Under the pieces are notes generated by a model. The model had not been told where the DNA came from. It ran no database searches and saw only the letters and a list, made by a program, of their open reading frames with translations. Positions 62,366 through 64,000 of a stretch of DNA of 64,000 bases are shown here, piece by piece. Every line of letters begins with the position of its first letter. Within the stretch, counting starts at the first letter, position 1. The stretch is from an uncultured Colwellia sp. GTDB taxonomy: Bacteria; Pseudomonadota; Gammaproteobacteria; Enterobacterales; Alteromonadaceae. The stretch is from positions 62,001 to 126,000 of the forward strand of contig CAJXWZ010000012.1 in NCBI GenBank assembly GCA_913062815.1. Reading direction: 5' to 3'. The position numbers and the translations under genes were made by a program.

Positions 62366-64000
62366 CTACTGAGTTTTTTCAACTAACTCAGTTTCAAGCA
62401 GAGTGTCTTCAGGCGGGTTATCATTTGATCTGAAACTCAATAAAATAGGCATACCTGTTGAACTTTGTGCGGCAAGCTTAATCAGGGTGACAACAAAGTC
62501 ACTTTCACCATCATTAAAGGTGAAGGTAATATCTCCAGTTGAATTCCACTGCCAATTAATAGCAGTAGTGTCAACTTCTGATATCTCTTTCATTTCCCCT
62601 ACGCCTCCGGCTGATAAGGTAAATTCAAGGGTAATATCGTCATCATAGAGCAAATCAAGCGTCATTTGCCAAGTTTTATTAATAATGCTGGTTGAAAAAC
62701 CAAACAGCTCACGTTGAGTAGTAATAGTACCAAGTGAGCCACTAGCGTCGTAATCTTGCAAAGCAACAGCATAACTGCCAATTCGAGCAACATTGAACGC
62801 GCCCTCAGGTTCAGTTAAGACTATATCTCCCCATGGTTCAATTACCAAGCTATCTAAATCACTCGAAGGGTTATCTCTATTGTACAGACCACCATCACCA
62901 TCAGTATCCACCGTGGTGCTTAAAACAGTAAAATCAGTACCGATTAGCGAATATTGACCAAATTCTCCAGATACAGCTTGAACCTCCCCAGAGTAACTTT
63001 CAGGATTAGCATTATGAAAAATTACATATTCACTATCAGATAGGAAGGTCAGTATATTAATATCATTAACATTGCCGCTACCGACAATCCAAGAACCAAT
63101 TAACGCATTACTGTCATTGTTAATTGTTGAAAATAATACAATTGCTGGCTCAGAAGAATCTTCATCATCGATCAGGAATTTCAGTATATTATCTTCGATA
63201 GATGCGATGGCAGTAAGCCCACCTAAACCACCTGATCCATCAGACTCCGAAATAACCATTGAAGTGAACTCCTTGGTTTCAACATCCCAAGTATAACTAC
63301 CAAACTCACCAGAACCTGCAATTTGACAACCTTCTGGATCATCACAATCATCATTAGCATCATTATGTTCATGGAAAATTGCATAATGACTATCGTCAAT
63401 GAAGGTTAAAATATTCCTCATACCGTCACCTTCAGAGAACATCCAACTACCTACAATTTGTGATTTTAAGGTATCGTTAAAGTGAGCATCAGCTTGAGCT
63501 TCATTTACTAATGATAAACCACCATCAATAACGGCAAGTTCGGTAACAACATTGCTATCAAATTCAGCACTGGTTATATCTAAGGTAGTATCCGTAAAAG
63601 CAGCATGAGCTCCATCAACAATAGAGATGCCATTGTCTGGATTACTATCTGCATCTAACGTTTGTAGTATTTGTAAAATATTGGTTTGTGTTATGCTATC
63701 GCCAGCCGCGATATTTTCAGGCGTAACTACACCTGAAGCAACTACTGCGGGAAAATTAAGATCGCCGATAAAGAAAATTACGGTCTCTCCTGGTAAATAA
63801 GGGAATTGCCCCTTATCATCAGTAAGTCCTTCCGAGCTATCCGTTTTATAACCAATATTCGCTACAGGGCTGTCTAATAAAACACCCTGTAAAGGTGTTA
63901 CAACATTAACAACTCTCGTTGCGGTTGCTTCATTACCTGCGGTATCAGTTGCGGTGTACGTTAGAGTATAGCTACCAAGGACTGCCGTATCAACATTACC
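62366..64000 (-). CDS. Large secreted repeat protein, C-terminal part (truncated by window edge)
   Basis: The reading frame stays open from the stop at 62366 to the window edge (544 codons), so the N terminus lies outside. It begins with an Ig-like segment (GSYTLTYTATDTAGNEATA, as in DUF5011/HYR domains), then an unknown domain, then two related units that each contain GSW-x(n)-NILTF-xx-D-S-x-Y-x-IFH (starting near 63460 and 63095). A beta-rich C-terminal part follows. No anchor or sorting tail is visible at its end. It is probably a surface or extracellular protein. Confidence 0.75.
   Translation of the reverse strand, partial: GNVDTAVLGSYTLTYTATDTAGNEATATRVVNVVTPLQGVLLDSPVANIGYKTDSSEGLTDDKGQFPYLPGETVIFFIGDLNFPAVVASGVVTPENIAAGDSITQTNILQILQTLDADSNPDNGISIVDGAHAAFTDTTLDITSAEFDSNVVTELAVIDGGLSLVNEAQADAHFNDTLKSQIVGSWMFSEGDGMRNILTFIDDSHYAIFHEHNDANDDCDDPEGCQIAGSGEFGSYTWDVETKEFTSMVISESDGSGGLGGLTAIASIEDNILKFLIDDEDSSEPAIVLFSTINNDSNALIGSWIVGSGNVNDINILTFLSDSEYVIFHNANPESYSGEVQAVSGEFGQYSLIGTDFTVLSTTVDTDGDGGLYNRDNPSSDLDSLVIEPWGDIVLTEPEGAFNVARIGSYAVALQDYDASGSLGTITTQRELFGFSTSIINKTWQMTLDLLYDDDITLEFTLSAGGVGEMKEISEVDTTAINWQWNSTGDITFTFNDGESDFVVTLIKLAAQSSTGMPILLSFRSNDNPPEDTLLETELVEKTQ

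Noticed and set aside
1-64000. CRISPR array, rRNA or insertion sequence
   Set aside because: No regularly spaced repeats, rRNA-like stretches or transposase ORFs were seen on either strand.

Overview
The window looks like chromosomal DNA of an AT-rich marine gammaproteobacterium of the order Alteromonadales, most like Colwellia, Thalassotalea or a relative. This is inferred from the gene order tsaD / rpsU-yqeY-dnaG-rpoD, folB-folK-uppP, zapE / zapG-degQ-degS, the AT-rich codon use, and secreted proteins with PEP-CTERM and GlyGly-CTERM tails. No database search was run; the genus is an inference from the protein sequences.

Layout. 1-4.0 kb: a GntR/HutC-type regulator followed by a small operon (aldo/keto reductase, SyrP/clavaminate-synthase-like Fe(II)/2OG oxygenase, YeiH-family membrane protein) with palindromes at its promoter. 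4.2-9.6 kb: a small membrane ORF, a family-3 solute-binding-like protein, and an RND pump with its adaptor. 9.7-14.9 kb: accessory single genes (MTHFR-like, PotD-like, RsuA-like, IPNS-like oxygenase, lipoprotein). 15-20.8 kb: a GAF-GAF-GGDEF-EAL protein, then degS, degQ and zapG on the minus strand. 21-25.6 kb: zapE, cnoX, uppP, folK, folB, plsY. 25.6-29.8 kb: a second, paralogous RND pump in the opposite gene order. 29.9-35.8 kb: tsaD and the macromolecular synthesis operon rpsU-yqeY-dnaG-rpoD. 35.8-40.7 kb: an MbnP/MbnH 'metallo-mystery' pair, divergent from a large choice-of-anchor-B / Calx-beta protein with a GlyGly-CTERM tail.

40.9-60.0 kb is a ~19 kb integrative element inserted at the 3' end of tRNA-Ile2(CAU). 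A 24-bp direct repeat of the tRNA 3' end marks both ends, a tyrosine integrase lies just inside the left end, and matching short repeats (probable arm-type integrase sites) lie near both ends. The right part holds a mobilisation/replication module (Rep_trans-type initiator, AlpA-like regulator, small unknowns) and a single-HKD phospholipase-D-like protein. The left and centre carry a catabolic cargo: a frameshifted class III aminotransferase, a LysR regulator, and a divergent, overlapping operon of TonB-dependent receptor, NCS1-like permease, PxpA(YcsF)-like hydrolase, biotin carboxylase, PxpB, PxpC and a stand-alone biotin carrier. BC + PxpB/PxpC + BCCP is the domain set of urea carboxylase split into separate genes. 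With the PxpA homologue, an outer- and inner-membrane uptake system and an omega-aminotransferase, it suggests uptake and ATP/biotin-dependent opening of a lactam or other cyclic amide, then transamination of the omega-amino acid. This is the most interesting system in the window.

60-64 kb: after the right junction come a small unknown ORF, a PEP-CTERM secreted protein, a bacterial PH-domain protein, and the C-terminal part of a large secreted repeat protein that runs off the window edge. No CRISPR array, rRNA or insertion sequence was seen.
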